Shown here: in pieces, positions 35,285 through 43,830 of the stretch | Position numbering within the stretch: position 1 is the stretch's first letter | How the letters are laid out: the number at the start of each line of letters is the position of its first letter | Assembly (NCBI RefSeq): GCF_000737325.1 | Contig: NZ_CP011125.1 | Coordinates: 8,556,001 to 8,620,000 of the forward strand | Direction: 5' to 3' | Length of the DNA stretch: 64,000 nucleotides | From: Sandaracinus amylolyticus | Lineage (GTDB): Bacteria; Myxococcota_A; Polyangia; Polyangiales; Sandaracinaceae | The notes under the pieces: model-generated | What the model was told of the DNA's origin: nothing | Databases searched by the model: none | The model's input: only the letters and a program-made list of their open reading frames with translations | Translations under genes and position numbers: made by a program

Positions 35285-36616
35285 TCAGTCGACCCAGTCG
35301 TGCTGCAGCGTGCGCGACGCGCGGTACAGCAGGAACGACGAGAGCATGTAGAACGCCATGCCGGTGTAGATCGACCAGCGCAGGCTCTCCTCGCCGAACG
35401 TCGGACGCAGCACGTCGCTCATCCAGCCGAAGTAGAAGACGCCGACCGCGATCCCGAGCAGGTTGTTGATCAGCAGGAAGAGCGCGGACGCCGTCGTGCG
35501 CATCGGCGCGGGCACGAGCTGCTGCACCGCCGCCGTCACCGGGCCGAGCCACGCGAGGTTGAGCCCGGTCGGCACGACGAACACGACGAACGCCATCGCG
35601 AGCGCCTGCCAGCCGTTCGCGCCCGCGTCGGGGAAGAACGCCTGGATCAGCGACGCCGAGTTCATGCCGAGCAAGAAGCACGGCACCGAGATCACGAACG
35701 CGATCGCCGGCGTCAGCGGATACGCGGCCTTCGAGAGGCGCCCGAGGCGATCCGCGATCGCACCGCCGAGCCAGATCCCGATCACGCCGCCGACCAGCGA
35801 GATGCCCGAGTAATACCAAGCGGTCTGCGCGAGGCTGAGCTCGAAGCTGCGCATGAAGAAGCTCGGCAGCCACGCGGCCACGCCGTAGCCGCACACCGAC
35901 GACGACGCCGCGCCGAACGAGAGCAGCCAGAAGCTGCGCTTCGGGAACACGGTCCGCAGCACCTCGGCGAACGGCGGCGCTTCCTTCGGTGCGGCGCGCT
36001 CGTCCATCGCGCCGCGCTCGGGATCCCGCACCGAGAGGCGCAGCACCGGCGCGACGATCACCCCGAGCAACCCGACGGTGACGAACGCGACGCGCCATCC
36101 GTACGTCGCCGCGAGCAGCCCGCCGACGAGCGTGCCCGCCGCGGTCCCGAGCGGGATCCCGAACGCGTACACCGCCATCGCGCGTGCGCGCTGCGACTTC
36201 GGGAACGTGTCGGCGATCAGCGAGTACGCGGGCGCGACGCCGCCCGCCTCGCCGATGCCCACCCCCATGCGGCACAGGAAGAGCTGCGTGAAGCTGCCCG
36301 CGAGCCCGCAGAGCGCGGTGAAGCCCGACCAGATCGTCAGCGCCACGGTCATGATCCACACGCGGCTCACACGATCGGCGGCCCACGCGATCGGGATCGC
36401 GAGGCTCGAGTAGAGCAGCGCGAACGCGAGGCCGCCCATCAGGCCGAACTGGCTGTCGGAGAGCTCGAACTCGTCCTTCAGCGGCGTCGCGAGGATGCCG
36501 ATGATCTGACGGTCGAGGAAGTTGAGCGTGTAGATCAGCGTCAGGACCGCGAGCACGTAGTAGCGGTACGCGGGCGACGCAGCCTGCTGCGGAGCAGCGA
36601 CTCGGACTTGGTTCAC
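35285..36616 (-). CDS. MFS transporter, spinster-like
   Basis: 443 aa from GTG at 36616. The start is supported by AGAGGGGA just upstream. The protein has about 12 hydrophobic helices in two halves. The first helix carries NFLDRQIIGILATPLKDEF, a motif shared with spinster-homologue (Spns-type) transporters, and WAADRVSRVWIM is the loop-2 motif. A cytoplasmic linker (MDERAAPKEAPPFAEVL) joins the two halves. It is an inner-membrane secondary transporter; substrate unknown, with sphingolipid-like or drug-like amphiphiles among family substrates. Confidence 0.9.
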   Translation of the reverse strand: MNQVRVAAPQQAASPAYRYYVLAVLTLIYTLNFLDRQIIGILATPLKDEFELSDSQFGLMGGLAFALLYSSLAIPIAWAADRVSRVWIMTVALTIWSGFTALCGLAGSFTQLFLCRMGVGIGEAGGVAPAYSLIADTFPKSQRARAMAVYAFGIPLGTAAGTLVGGLLAATYGWRVAFVTVGLLGVIVAPVLRLSVRDPERGAMDERAAPKEAPPFAEVLRTVFPKRSFWLLSFGAASSSVCGYGVAAWLPSFFMRSFELSLAQTAWYYSGISLVGGVIGIWLGGAIADRLGRLSKAAYPLTPAIAFVISVPCFLLGMNSASLIQAFFPDAGANGWQALAMAFVVFVVPTGLNLAWLGPVTAAVQQLVPAPMRTTASALFLLINNLLGIAVGVFYFGWMSDVLRPTFGEESLRWSIYTGMAFYMLSSFLLYRASRTLQHDWVD

Positions 36617-36733
36617 GACATCCCCTCTTCCCTGCCCTGACGGTAGCGGAGATTTGCTGCGTTGCACAAACAGCGAGTTGGGCGCCCGGAAAATCGCGGC
36701 TCCGCCGCATTGTGCGGCGCGACACGGCGGCGA

Positions 36734-37204
36734 TCAGCGCGCGATCGGTCCGACCTTCGCCCCGGTCGTGCGCAGGTAGTCCGCGGGCGCGATCAGGATC
36801 TGCGTCCCGCGCACGCCCGCGCTCACGCTGATCACGTCGAAGAGCTCGATCGTCTCGTCGCAGCACACCGGGTACGGCTTCTTCGCGGCGAGCGCGGTGA
36901 CGCCGCCGCGGATGTAGCCGGTGATCGGCTGCACTTCCTTCAGCGGCACGAGCTCCGCGCTCTTGTGCCCGGCGAGGCGCGCGTACGCCTTGAGGTCGAG
37001 CTCGGTGCCCGCGGCGATCACCGCGAACCCGATGTCCTTGCCGTCACCGCGACAGCAGAGCGTCTTCCAGACCTGCTCGAGCGGCATGCCGACCTTCTGC
37101 GCGACGGTCTCGGCGCTGAGATCGTCGGGGTCGACGTCGTACTCGCGCAGCTCGTACGTCATCCCGAGCTGATCGAGCACGCGGCACGCGTTCGTCTTCG
37201 GCAT
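36734..37204 (-). CDS. ybaK: Cys-tRNA(Pro) deacylase YbaK/EbsC
   Basis: 156 aa, the family's usual length. Recognisable parts are KTNACRVLDQLGMTYELREYDVD at the N-terminus (shown here only in outline), VWKTLCCRG, FAVIAAGTELDLKAYARLAG, the GYIRGGVTALAAKK loop and SVSAGVRGTQILIAP. The enzyme removes Cys mis-attached to tRNA-Pro and acts in trans in the cytoplasm. The gene appears to be alone, with TACACC 8 nt ahead of its ATG as a poor -10 candidate. Confidence 0.9.
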   Translation of the reverse strand: MPKTNACRVLDQLGMTYELREYDVDPDDLSAETVAQKVGMPLEQVWKTLCCRGDGKDIGFAVIAAGTELDLKAYARLAGHKSAELVPLKEVQPITGYIRGGVTALAAKKPYPVCCDETIELFDVISVSAGVRGTQILIAPADYLRTTGAKVGPIAR

Positions 37205-37270
37205 TCGCGCGAGGTGTAGCGCGGGTCGAAGCCGGTCGGGACCGACGGAACGCGCGCTCCTGCCGGAGGC

Positions 37271-40200
37271 TCAGCGGCCGAGGCGCTGCAGCGCCTGCGC
37301 GTTGTCGGGCTCGATCTCGAGCGCAGCCTCCCACGCCTCGCGGGCGCCGCTCTCGTCGCCGGTCGCGCGGCGCACGTCGCCGAGCAGGATGCGATAGGGC
37401 GCACGACGCGCGCGGCGGCGCACCGCGTCCTCGGCGAACGGGAGCGCGTCGCCGGGCGCGCCGCGATCGAGGAGCAGGCGCGCGAGACCGACCATCGCGT
37501 AGTGGTTCTGCGGGTCGAGCGTGAGGGCGCGCCGATAGAGCGTCTCGGCGAACGCGGGCGGTGCCGAGCGGGCGCGCGCGACGAGATCGTCGGCGGTCTC
37601 GCCCTCGACCGGCGCGAGCGCGTCCTCGGGCGACGTGGCGGGCGGCTCGGCCGCGGTGGGCTCGGCGGCAGCGGGCTCGGCGGCAGCGGGCTCGGCGGCA
37701 GCGGGCTCGGCCGCGGTGGGCTCGGCGGCAGGGGGCGGCTCGCTGGGAAGCTCGACCGCGACGGGCTCGGCGACGGCGGGCTCGGACGGCGGCTCGGCGA
37801 TCGGCTCCTCAGGCGCGGCGGCCTCGGGCTCGACGGGCGGCTCGGCGGGCGGCTCGACGATCGGCGCCTCGGGCTCGGGCTCCGCCACCGGCAGCGTGGG
37901 CTCGGGCGGCGGCTCGATCGTCGGCTCGCCGACGCCGACGACGATCGCGGGCTGCGGCGGCCACATGCCCATCCGCCGCGCGACGATCAGCCCCACCACG
38001 CCGATCACCGTCATCAGCGCGAGCGCGAGCACGAGGAACCCGAGCACCCGCATCGCACCACCGCCGCGCCCCGTCTCCGACGTGGCCTGGGGCACCGGCG
38101 TCGGGCGCTGCGGGGGCGGGAACGACGTGCGCGAGGGCGGGCTCGAGATGCGCGGCGGGCTCGAGCTCCGGACCGGAGGCGCGGGCGGCGCGGCGGCCGG
38201 CGGCGCAGGCGGAGCGACGGGCGGCGGCCCGGTCAGCATGCCCGCAGGCGCGCTCGGCGCCCCGGCGGGCGCCGGATGCACCGAGAGCGGCCGATCCCGC
38301 GGCGTCTCCGGCGCGATCTGCTCACTGGACGACGATCCCAGCTCGACGAGATCGGCGCTGTCCATCTCGGCCGACGGAGACGACGCCGTCCCCTCGTCGT
38401 GCGACTCGATGCGCGGATCGGACGCGCCGCGCGACGTGATCTCCTCCGCGACGGCGCGCCGCTCGATCGCGCGCAGATCGCTCGCCGTCGATCGCCGCGC
38501 GGTCGCGATGCGCCCGAGCGTCGCGCTGCTGCGTGCATCACCGACGTCGGGAGACGACGAGCGCCGCGTCTCGCCCGACTCGGGCTCGCTCTCCGGCGGC
38601 TGGCTCGCGGCGGCGAGCGCGGCCGGCGGCAGCTCGGACGACGTCATCTGCAGCGTCGCGCGGCGCGTCGGCACACGACGCGGACGATCGGAGGCCGGCG
38701 CATCGGGGCGCGTGGTCGCCGCGGGCGTGGCGACCACCGGCGCGGTCGGCGCCACGGGCGCGCGCGGCGGCTCGGCCGCTGTCGGAGCCTTCGCGGGCGG
38801 CGCGATCGGCGCGCGCGCCGCGGGCATGCCCTGCGTGGACTGCCCGGAGCCGCGCATCACGCCCATGACCAGCGTCTGCTTGCGCGCGTTGGGCGCTCCC
38901 GGGCGCGGCGCTGCCGCCGGGGCCTGCGGCGGGGGCGCGGCGCCGCCCAGGACGCCGGTGGGGAGCTTCTCCGAGGTCGGGCGCGCCGGAGCAGCGGCGG
39001 CCGGCGGCGCGGCGAGGGCGGGCCCCTTGAGCGTCGTCTGCAGCGCCGGGGCCGCACCGCGCGCCGGAGCCGCGCCGCGCGCGGGCGCCGCGCCGGTCGG
39101 GCGGGGCACGTTCGCCGGGCGCGCCGTCATCGGCGCGGCCTCGCGCGGGGTCGGGCGAGGCAGCGCGCTCGCCGGCGGGATCACCGGCTGCTTCGGGCGC
39201 GGCGGCTCGCTCTCGCCCCAGCTCAGATCCTCGGGCGCGGCGGGCTTCACGCTCTGCGACATGCGCGTGACGCTCGCCGCCTCGATCGGCGCCGGCAGAT
39301 CGCTCTCCGAGTCCAGCCCGGAGTCGCCGATCGGCATCAGCTCCTTCCCGAGCTCGCTGGCGTTCGGGAACGGCCGGCGCCGCCCCGGCGCGCTGCTGAT
39401 CGACGACGCGCTCCCCGCGAACGACGGAGGCAGCATCGAGGGCGCGATCGGCGGCGACTCCTGCGACGCGCGCGCGAGCGCCTCGTCGACCGGCGCCATC
39501 ACGTTCGCCGTCGCGGGGTGCGCCCGCTGCTCGACGTGCACCCGCCCCGAGCCCATCGCGAGCAGCGCCGCGAGCGCGCGCGTGCCCTCGAGGCCTTCGC
39601 CCGTCGAGCGCGTCCCGGTCGCGCCGACGACGAGCCCCTCGGCGAGGTCGACCTCGACCACCGCCTTCGAGCTCCGGACCATCACGTGGCACGTCCCGGG
39701 CGCGCCCGCGATCGCGCGCAGCAGCCGACACGGGCCGGTCGCCTCGAGGCGCGCGTCGAACGCGCTCTCGCTCCCCGCGCGCTCCCGCAGCGCGCGATCG
39801 TGCATGACCAGCGGCGCGATCTTCTCGGCGAGCCGCTCGGCATCCGGCGCGCCGCGCGGATCGGGCCACAGCTCGTCCCACGGCGCGACCAGGATCGACG
39901 CCCAGCGCAGCCGCACGTCGCGCCGCAGCTGCCGCACGACCTCGAACCCCGGCCCGTCGATCCCCGCGGCGTCCATCACGACGACCTCGGGATCGAGCCC
40001 CGCCGCGCGCTCGAGCCCCACGCCGCCGTTGTCGCTCACGGCGACCGTCGCGCCCCGCGATCGCAGCTCCTGCGCGAGCGCGTCCGCGCGCGACGGGTCG
40101 TGATCGACGAGCAGCACGCGCAGCCCGCGGAAGATCGTCAGATCGGCGCGCCGCGGGCCCTCGGGATCGATCAGCTCGATCGCGCCGCCCGCGCCGTCCT

Positions 40201-40837
40201 TGTGGAACTCGTAGACGAGCGGCTCCGCGCGCGAGACGAGCGGGCGCAGGCGCTGCACGAACTCCTGCACCGCCTCGGCGACCGGTCGCCCGGCGCCGAG
40301 CACGATGCGCATCGGATCGCCGCCCTGACGGCCGACGCTGAGGATCCCGCTGCGCAGCTCGCGCGTGACGAGCCCGACCAGCTCGTCGAACGTCGCCTCC
40401 CCGAGCTCCGCCGCGTCGGCATCGCGATCGGGGAGCTCGCGCGCGAGCTGGGCGACGCGCCGCGCGATCTCGTCGACGCTCGGCGTCTTGGGCACCACCG
40501 CGATCGCGCCGTAGCGGAACGCGAGCACGCGCTTGTCGAGCGCGCCCTGATCGTCCGAGAGCAGCGCGACCGGCACCACGCTCGTCGCGGGATCGCGCGA
40601 GAGCGCCTCGAGCACGGTGCGCCCGCCGTCCTTCGACGCATCGCCCACGAGCAGCACGAGATCGGGCGCGGACATGCGCACCGCGCCGGGGGCATCGGCG
40701 GTCGACGCTTCCTCCACGAAGAGGCCGTGACGATCGAGCGCGACGCGGAGCGCGGCGTCCATCGGCTCGCCGTGCCCGACCATCAGCAGCGTCGGACGAT
40801 CCTTCGCTGCGCTCTGCGTGCTCGCAGTCACCCACAT
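37271..40837 (-). CDS. large pseudo-receiver/DUF4388-like/TPR membrane protein (1188 aa)
   Basis: ATG at 40837. Residues about 16-135 have a receiver-like fold but lack the acidic pair (MVGHGEP) and the phospho-Asp (PDLVLLVGD), so this is a pseudo-receiver. About 140-230 and 410-490 resemble DUF4388/PATAN domains. A second receiver (about 255-370) keeps LLVDHDPSRAD and VVVMDAAG. A long Pro/Ala-rich linker follows, then one transmembrane helix (LGFLVLALALMTVIGVVGLIV), an AAEPA-repeat segment, and a C-terminal TPR (LDPQNHYAMVGLARLLLD). A myxobacterial polarity or motility scaffold is possible, but this is inference. Confidence 0.82.
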   Translation of the reverse strand: MWVTASTQSAAKDRPTLLMVGHGEPMDAALRVALDRHGLFVEEASTADAPGAVRMSAPDLVLLVGDASKDGGRTVLEALSRDPATSVVPVALLSDDQGALDKRVLAFRYGAIAVVPKTPSVDEIARRVAQLARELPDRDADAAELGEATFDELVGLVTRELRSGILSVGRQGGDPMRIVLGAGRPVAEAVQEFVQRLRPLVSRAEPLVYEFHKDGAGGAIELIDPEGPRRADLTIFRGLRVLLVDHDPSRADALAQELRSRGATVAVSDNGGVGLERAAGLDPEVVVMDAAGIDGPGFEVVRQLRRDVRLRWASILVAPWDELWPDPRGAPDAERLAEKIAPLVMHDRALRERAGSESAFDARLEATGPCRLLRAIAGAPGTCHVMVRSSKAVVEVDLAEGLVVGATGTRSTGEGLEGTRALAALLAMGSGRVHVEQRAHPATANVMAPVDEALARASQESPPIAPSMLPPSFAGSASSISSAPGRRRPFPNASELGKELMPIGDSGLDSESDLPAPIEAASVTRMSQSVKPAAPEDLSWGESEPPRPKQPVIPPASALPRPTPREAAPMTARPANVPRPTGAAPARGAAPARGAAPALQTTLKGPALAAPPAAAAPARPTSEKLPTGVLGGAAPPPQAPAAAPRPGAPNARKQTLVMGVMRGSGQSTQGMPAARAPIAPPAKAPTAAEPPRAPVAPTAPVVATPAATTRPDAPASDRPRRVPTRRATLQMTSSELPPAALAAASQPPESEPESGETRRSSSPDVGDARSSATLGRIATARRSTASDLRAIERRAVAEEITSRGASDPRIESHDEGTASSPSAEMDSADLVELGSSSSEQIAPETPRDRPLSVHPAPAGAPSAPAGMLTGPPPVAPPAPPAAAPPAPPVRSSSPPRISSPPSRTSFPPPQRPTPVPQATSETGRGGGAMRVLGFLVLALALMTVIGVVGLIVARRMGMWPPQPAIVVGVGEPTIEPPPEPTLPVAEPEPEAPIVEPPAEPPVEPEAAAPEEPIAEPPSEPAVAEPVAVELPSEPPPAAEPTAAEPAAAEPAAAEPAAAEPTAAEPPATSPEDALAPVEGETADDLVARARSAPPAFAETLYRRALTLDPQNHYAMVGLARLLLDRGAPGDALPFAEDAVRRRARRAPYRILLGDVRRATGDESGAREAWEAALEIEPDNAQALQRLGR
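37644..37733 (-). repeat. six 15-bp tandem repeats inside the 1188-aa protein gene
   Basis: On the plus strand, six units of the GGCTCGGCGGCAGCG type run in register with the codons and encode AAEPA/AAEPT pentapeptides. Units 2-4 are identical, and units 1 and 5 share a GGCCGCGGTG variant. Copy number could vary among strains by slippage. Confidence 0.8.
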
Positions 40838-40886
40838 TCGATCGTCGCCGATCCCGGTGGTCCGCGCCAAGATCGATCCGATCCCG

Positions 40887-40892
40887 TACGTT
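40887..40892 (+). promoter_or_regulatory. -10 element of the MOSC gene
   Basis: TACGTT, 8 nt before ATG 40901, in the 63-bp gap shared with the divergent 1188-aa protein gene. Confidence 0.4.
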
Positions 40893-40900
40893 CCGGCAGG

Positions 40901-41398
40901 ATGGAGACCCTTCGCGAGCGCCTCGAGAACGTCCCGCAGGTCGGCCGGGTGACGTGGATCGGCGTCCGGCCCGAGCACGGCGCGCCGATCGAGGTGCTCG
41001 AGCGCGCGGGGGTGCTCGCGGATCGCGGGCTCGAGCGGGATCGGGTGTCGCGCCGCCAGGGCGGCAAGCGCCAGGTCACGCTGATCCAGGCCGAGCACCT
41101 CGACGTGATCGCGCGGCTGCTCGGCCGCGAGGGCGCGATCGATCCCGCGCTGCTGCGCCGCAACGTCGTGGTCGCCGGGGTCAACCTGATCGCGCTTCGG
41201 CGCATGCGGTTCGCGATCGGCGGCGCCGTGATCCTCGAGGGCACCGGCACGTGCGAGCCCTGCGCGAAGATGGACGCGGCGCTCGGCGAGGGCGCGTTCC
41301 ACGCGATGCGCGGCCACGGCGGGATCACGGCGCGCGTGATCGAGGGCGGCGAGATCGCGATCGGCGATCCGGTGCGCGCGCTCTCGTACGTGGGATGA
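40901..41398 (+). CDS. MOSC domain protein
   Basis: 165 aa. MOSC marks are VTWIGVRPEHG near the N-terminus, RQVTLIQAEHLDVIARLLG, LRRNVVVAGVNLIALR and the conserved cysteine in GTGTCEPCAKMDAAL. The family transfers or handles sulfur in molybdenum cofactor chemistry and related pathways. It has no partner domain here. It is soluble. The peptidase E gene starts 8 bp downstream and probably shares its message. Confidence 0.9.
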   Translation: METLRERLENVPQVGRVTWIGVRPEHGAPIEVLERAGVLADRGLERDRVSRRQGGKRQVTLIQAEHLDVIARLLGREGAIDPALLRRNVVVAGVNLIALRRMRFAIGGAVILEGTGTCEPCAKMDAALGEGAFHAMRGHGGITARVIEGGEIAIGDPVRALSYVG

Positions 41399-41405
41399 TC
41401 GCGCG

Positions 41406-42011
41406 ATGCGAAGGCTCTTCCTCGCGTCGCTCTCGCTCGACGGGCTCCCGGAATTCCTCGGAGGTGCGCGCGGCCGGCGCGCCGCCTGGGTGCCCACCGC
41501 GGCCGATCCGCTCGAGGATCGCGAGCGAGTCCGCGCGCTCTTCGCGGGCATGCTCGAGTCGATCGGGCTCTCGCTGCTCCCGGTCGAGCTCGATCGCGAC
41601 GCCGACCCGACCATCGCGGTGCGGCTCGCGGCGAGCGATCTCGTGATCGTGACCGGCGGCGATCCGTTCCATCTGCTCGCGAGGGCGCGCGCGAGCGGCT
41701 TCGATCGTGCGCTGCAGACGCGCGCCGATCTGCCGTACGTCGGCGTGAGCGCGGGCGCGATCCTCGTCGGGCCGAGCCTCGAGCCCCACGTGCTGACGAG
41801 CCCGTTCGCGCCCGCGAAGGGTCAGCCGCTCGAGGGGCTCGGCCTCACCGAGCACGTCGTGCTGCCGCACCACGATCGCGAGGAGCGCGCGCTCCTGCAC
41901 GACGTCGCGAAGCAGAAGCACGGCGCCCGATGGACGCTGACCCCGCTGCGCGACGACGAGGCGCTGATCGTCGACGGCGACGGTCGGTCGCACATCGTCA
42001 CGAGCCGGTGA
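41406..42011 (+). CDS. peptidase E-like (S51) serine peptidase
   Basis: 201 aa. The nucleophile motif GVSAGAIL places the catalytic Ser at about 115, and LVIVTGGDPFHLL and VVLPHHDREER are other S51 marks. The family hydrolyses Asp-X dipeptides or, in relatives, cyanophycin fragments. The gene lies 8 bp after the MOSC gene. Its last 14 bases overlap the 3' end of the convergent hydrolase gene. Confidence 0.85.
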   Translation: MRRLFLASLSLDGLPEFLGGARGRRAAWVPTAADPLEDRERVRALFAGMLESIGLSLLPVELDRDADPTIAVRLAASDLVIVTGGDPFHLLARARASGFDRALQTRADLPYVGVSAGAILVGPSLEPHVLTSPFAPAKGQPLEGLGLTEHVVLPHHDREERALLHDVAKQKHGARWTLTPLRDDEALIVDGDGRSHIVTSR

Positions 42012-42672
42012 GCCGCGCGACGAGCGCCTCCGGCTGCGCCAGCGCGATCAGGTGCCCGGCGTCGATCTCGATCGGCGCGATCCCGAGCCGCTCCTTCGCG
42101 AGCCGTCGCACGAATTCGATCGGGAACAGGCGATCGCGCGTGCCCGCGATCACCTGGGTCTCGACCTCCGGCCACGACGCGAGCGGCCACGGATCCTCGA
42201 ACGGACGGGACGACTGCGCGTGCGGGCGCGACGCCGACCCGGCGACGACCGCCTGCGGCACGTCGTGGAGGAACATCACGAGCGGATCGAAGGGCGCATC
42301 GGGATCGCGCCCTTCGGCGATCGCCATCGCGCGCTCGGCGTCGGTCTGTCCCGATCGCGACCACCACGCGTGCCCGGTCTCGCCCGGCTCGGGGATCATC
42401 GGCGCCACCAGCACCAAGCGCTCGCACGTCCGCCGCGCGCACACGATCGGCGCCGTCAGCGCGCCCATCGACTGACCGACGATCACGAGCTCGCGCCGGT
42501 CCCCGATCGCGCGCTCGATCACGTCGGCGTACGCATCGAGCCCCGCGGAGTCGTCGCTCGCCGGCAGATCCGGCGCGATCACGTCGTGCCCGCGAGCGCG
42601 CAGGAGCGGCACCACGCGATGCCAGTACCAGGAGTCCCCGGTCGCGCCCGGGATCAGCACGTAGGTCGCCAT
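41998..42672 (-). CDS. alpha/beta hydrolase (224 aa)
   Basis: A compact hydrolase of the PGAP1/salicylate-esterase-like kind. The nucleophile motif GQSMGA gives Ser68, the oxyanion segment is IPGATGDSWYWHRV, and the acid and base are likely in GTRDRLFP and DAGHLIALA. It is soluble. The substrate is unknown. It is convergent with, and overlaps, the peptidase E gene. No promoter is clear upstream. Confidence 0.88.
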   Translation of the reverse strand: MATYVLIPGATGDSWYWHRVVPLLRARGHDVIAPDLPASDDSAGLDAYADVIERAIGDRRELVIVGQSMGALTAPIVCARRTCERLVLVAPMIPEPGETGHAWWSRSGQTDAERAMAIAEGRDPDAPFDPLVMFLHDVPQAVVAGSASRPHAQSSRPFEDPWPLASWPEVETQVIAGTRDRLFPIEFVRRLAKERLGIAPIEIDAGHLIALAQPEALVARLTGS

Positions 42673-42702
42673 GCGAGAAGAGACGCTCCCGACGGCAGGA
42701 TC

Positions 42703-43830
42703 TCATCGGTCCGCCTGGCGACAAGCCTGCCCTCCGAACCGCAGCGTCCCGATCTCGCACGCGGCCTCGCAGATCCCCGGGCAGAACGACGTGTCGCCGT
42801 CGACCAGGCCGCACACGTCGGGCGGCGACTCCGGCTCGCAGCGCACGCACTGGATGTCGTTCGCGACCAGGCTCGCGACCCCGCACAGCGCGCTGTCCGC
42901 GATGCGGCTGCGCAGCTCGATCGTCGTGCCGCCGAACGCGCACTGCGCGTAGTACCCCCACTCGCCCTCGAGATCGCCGCGGAACGCGCTGAGGTCGGCC
43001 TCGACCTCGTCGAGCACCACGCGCCCTTCGCACGCCGCGATGCGCGACGCGGCCAGGTGCACGCGGCTGAGCAGCGCATCGCCGCACCGAGCGAGCTCGC
43101 TCCGCAGCCAGTCGCCGCCACCCGCGGCGAGCTCGTCGATCGCGAGCGTCGCGTCGACGAAGTCCGCCCCGATCAGCTCGGCGCGTGTGGCGCGGACGAC
43201 GCCGTCCGAGATCGCACCGCGCTCCAGCGCGAGGTGCGCGACGTCGATCCGCGCGACATCGAGCTTCGCCTCGCGCAGCCGCAGCACGCCGTGCGGCGAC
43301 GTGATCGCCACGTCGCGGTGCTCGCCGCCCTCGACGTGCACCTCGAGCGCCTCGATGCGAGCACGCTCGAGCTCGGCGCCCGCCGTCGCGATCACGACCG
43401 CTCCCTCGCCGACGATCGTCGCGTCGACCACCCGCGACACCTCGAGCCGCACCTCGACCGGGCGCGATCTTCCGTGCACCACGACGTGTGCGTCCTCGAG
43501 CGACGCTCCTTCGAGCGCGATCACGAGCGGCGCCTCGCCCGGCGCGACCTCGATCGTGAGCTCGGTGCACGCGACGCTCGCTGCGTCGATCCGGGTGTCC
43601 TCGCTCACGTCGAACGTCGTCGGAGCGAGCCCGTCGCGACATCGCGGCGCGGGATCCGCCGCTTCGGTGACGTGCCCCGCGATCAGCTCGTCGAGCATCG
43701 CGCACTCGACGAGGCGCACGCACGGCGGGACGTCCGTCGGCCCGCCCGGCGGAACGCGCGACGACACCCACGGCTCGATCGCGTCGCACCCCGCGAGCAC
43801 GAGCACCACGAGCGGCACGAGGCGCCTCAT
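42703..43830 (-). CDS. lipoprotein of unknown function (375 aa)
   Basis: ATG at 43830 overlaps the OmpA-like gene's stop by ATGA. The signal ends VLVLAGCDA, a lipobox. The mature part is a string of short beta strands with regular ELERARIEALEVHVEGG and VARIDVAHLALERGAI steps that suggest a right-handed parallel beta-helix. The C-terminal 60 residues are Cys-rich (CVRCEPESPPDVCG, CPGICEAACE). Coupled to an OmpA-family protein, it may be an outer-membrane partner. Confidence 0.8.
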   Translation of the reverse strand: MRRLVPLVVLVLAGCDAIEPWVSSRVPPGGPTDVPPCVRLVECAMLDELIAGHVTEAADPAPRCRDGLAPTTFDVSEDTRIDAASVACTELTIEVAPGEAPLVIALEGASLEDAHVVVHGRSRPVEVRLEVSRVVDATIVGEGAVVIATAGAELERARIEALEVHVEGGEHRDVAITSPHGVLRLREAKLDVARIDVAHLALERGAISDGVVRATRAELIGADFVDATLAIDELAAGGGDWLRSELARCGDALLSRVHLAASRIAACEGRVVLDEVEADLSAFRGDLEGEWGYYAQCAFGGTTIELRSRIADSALCGVASLVANDIQCVRCEPESPPDVCGLVDGDTSFCPGICEAACEIGTLRFGGQACRQADR

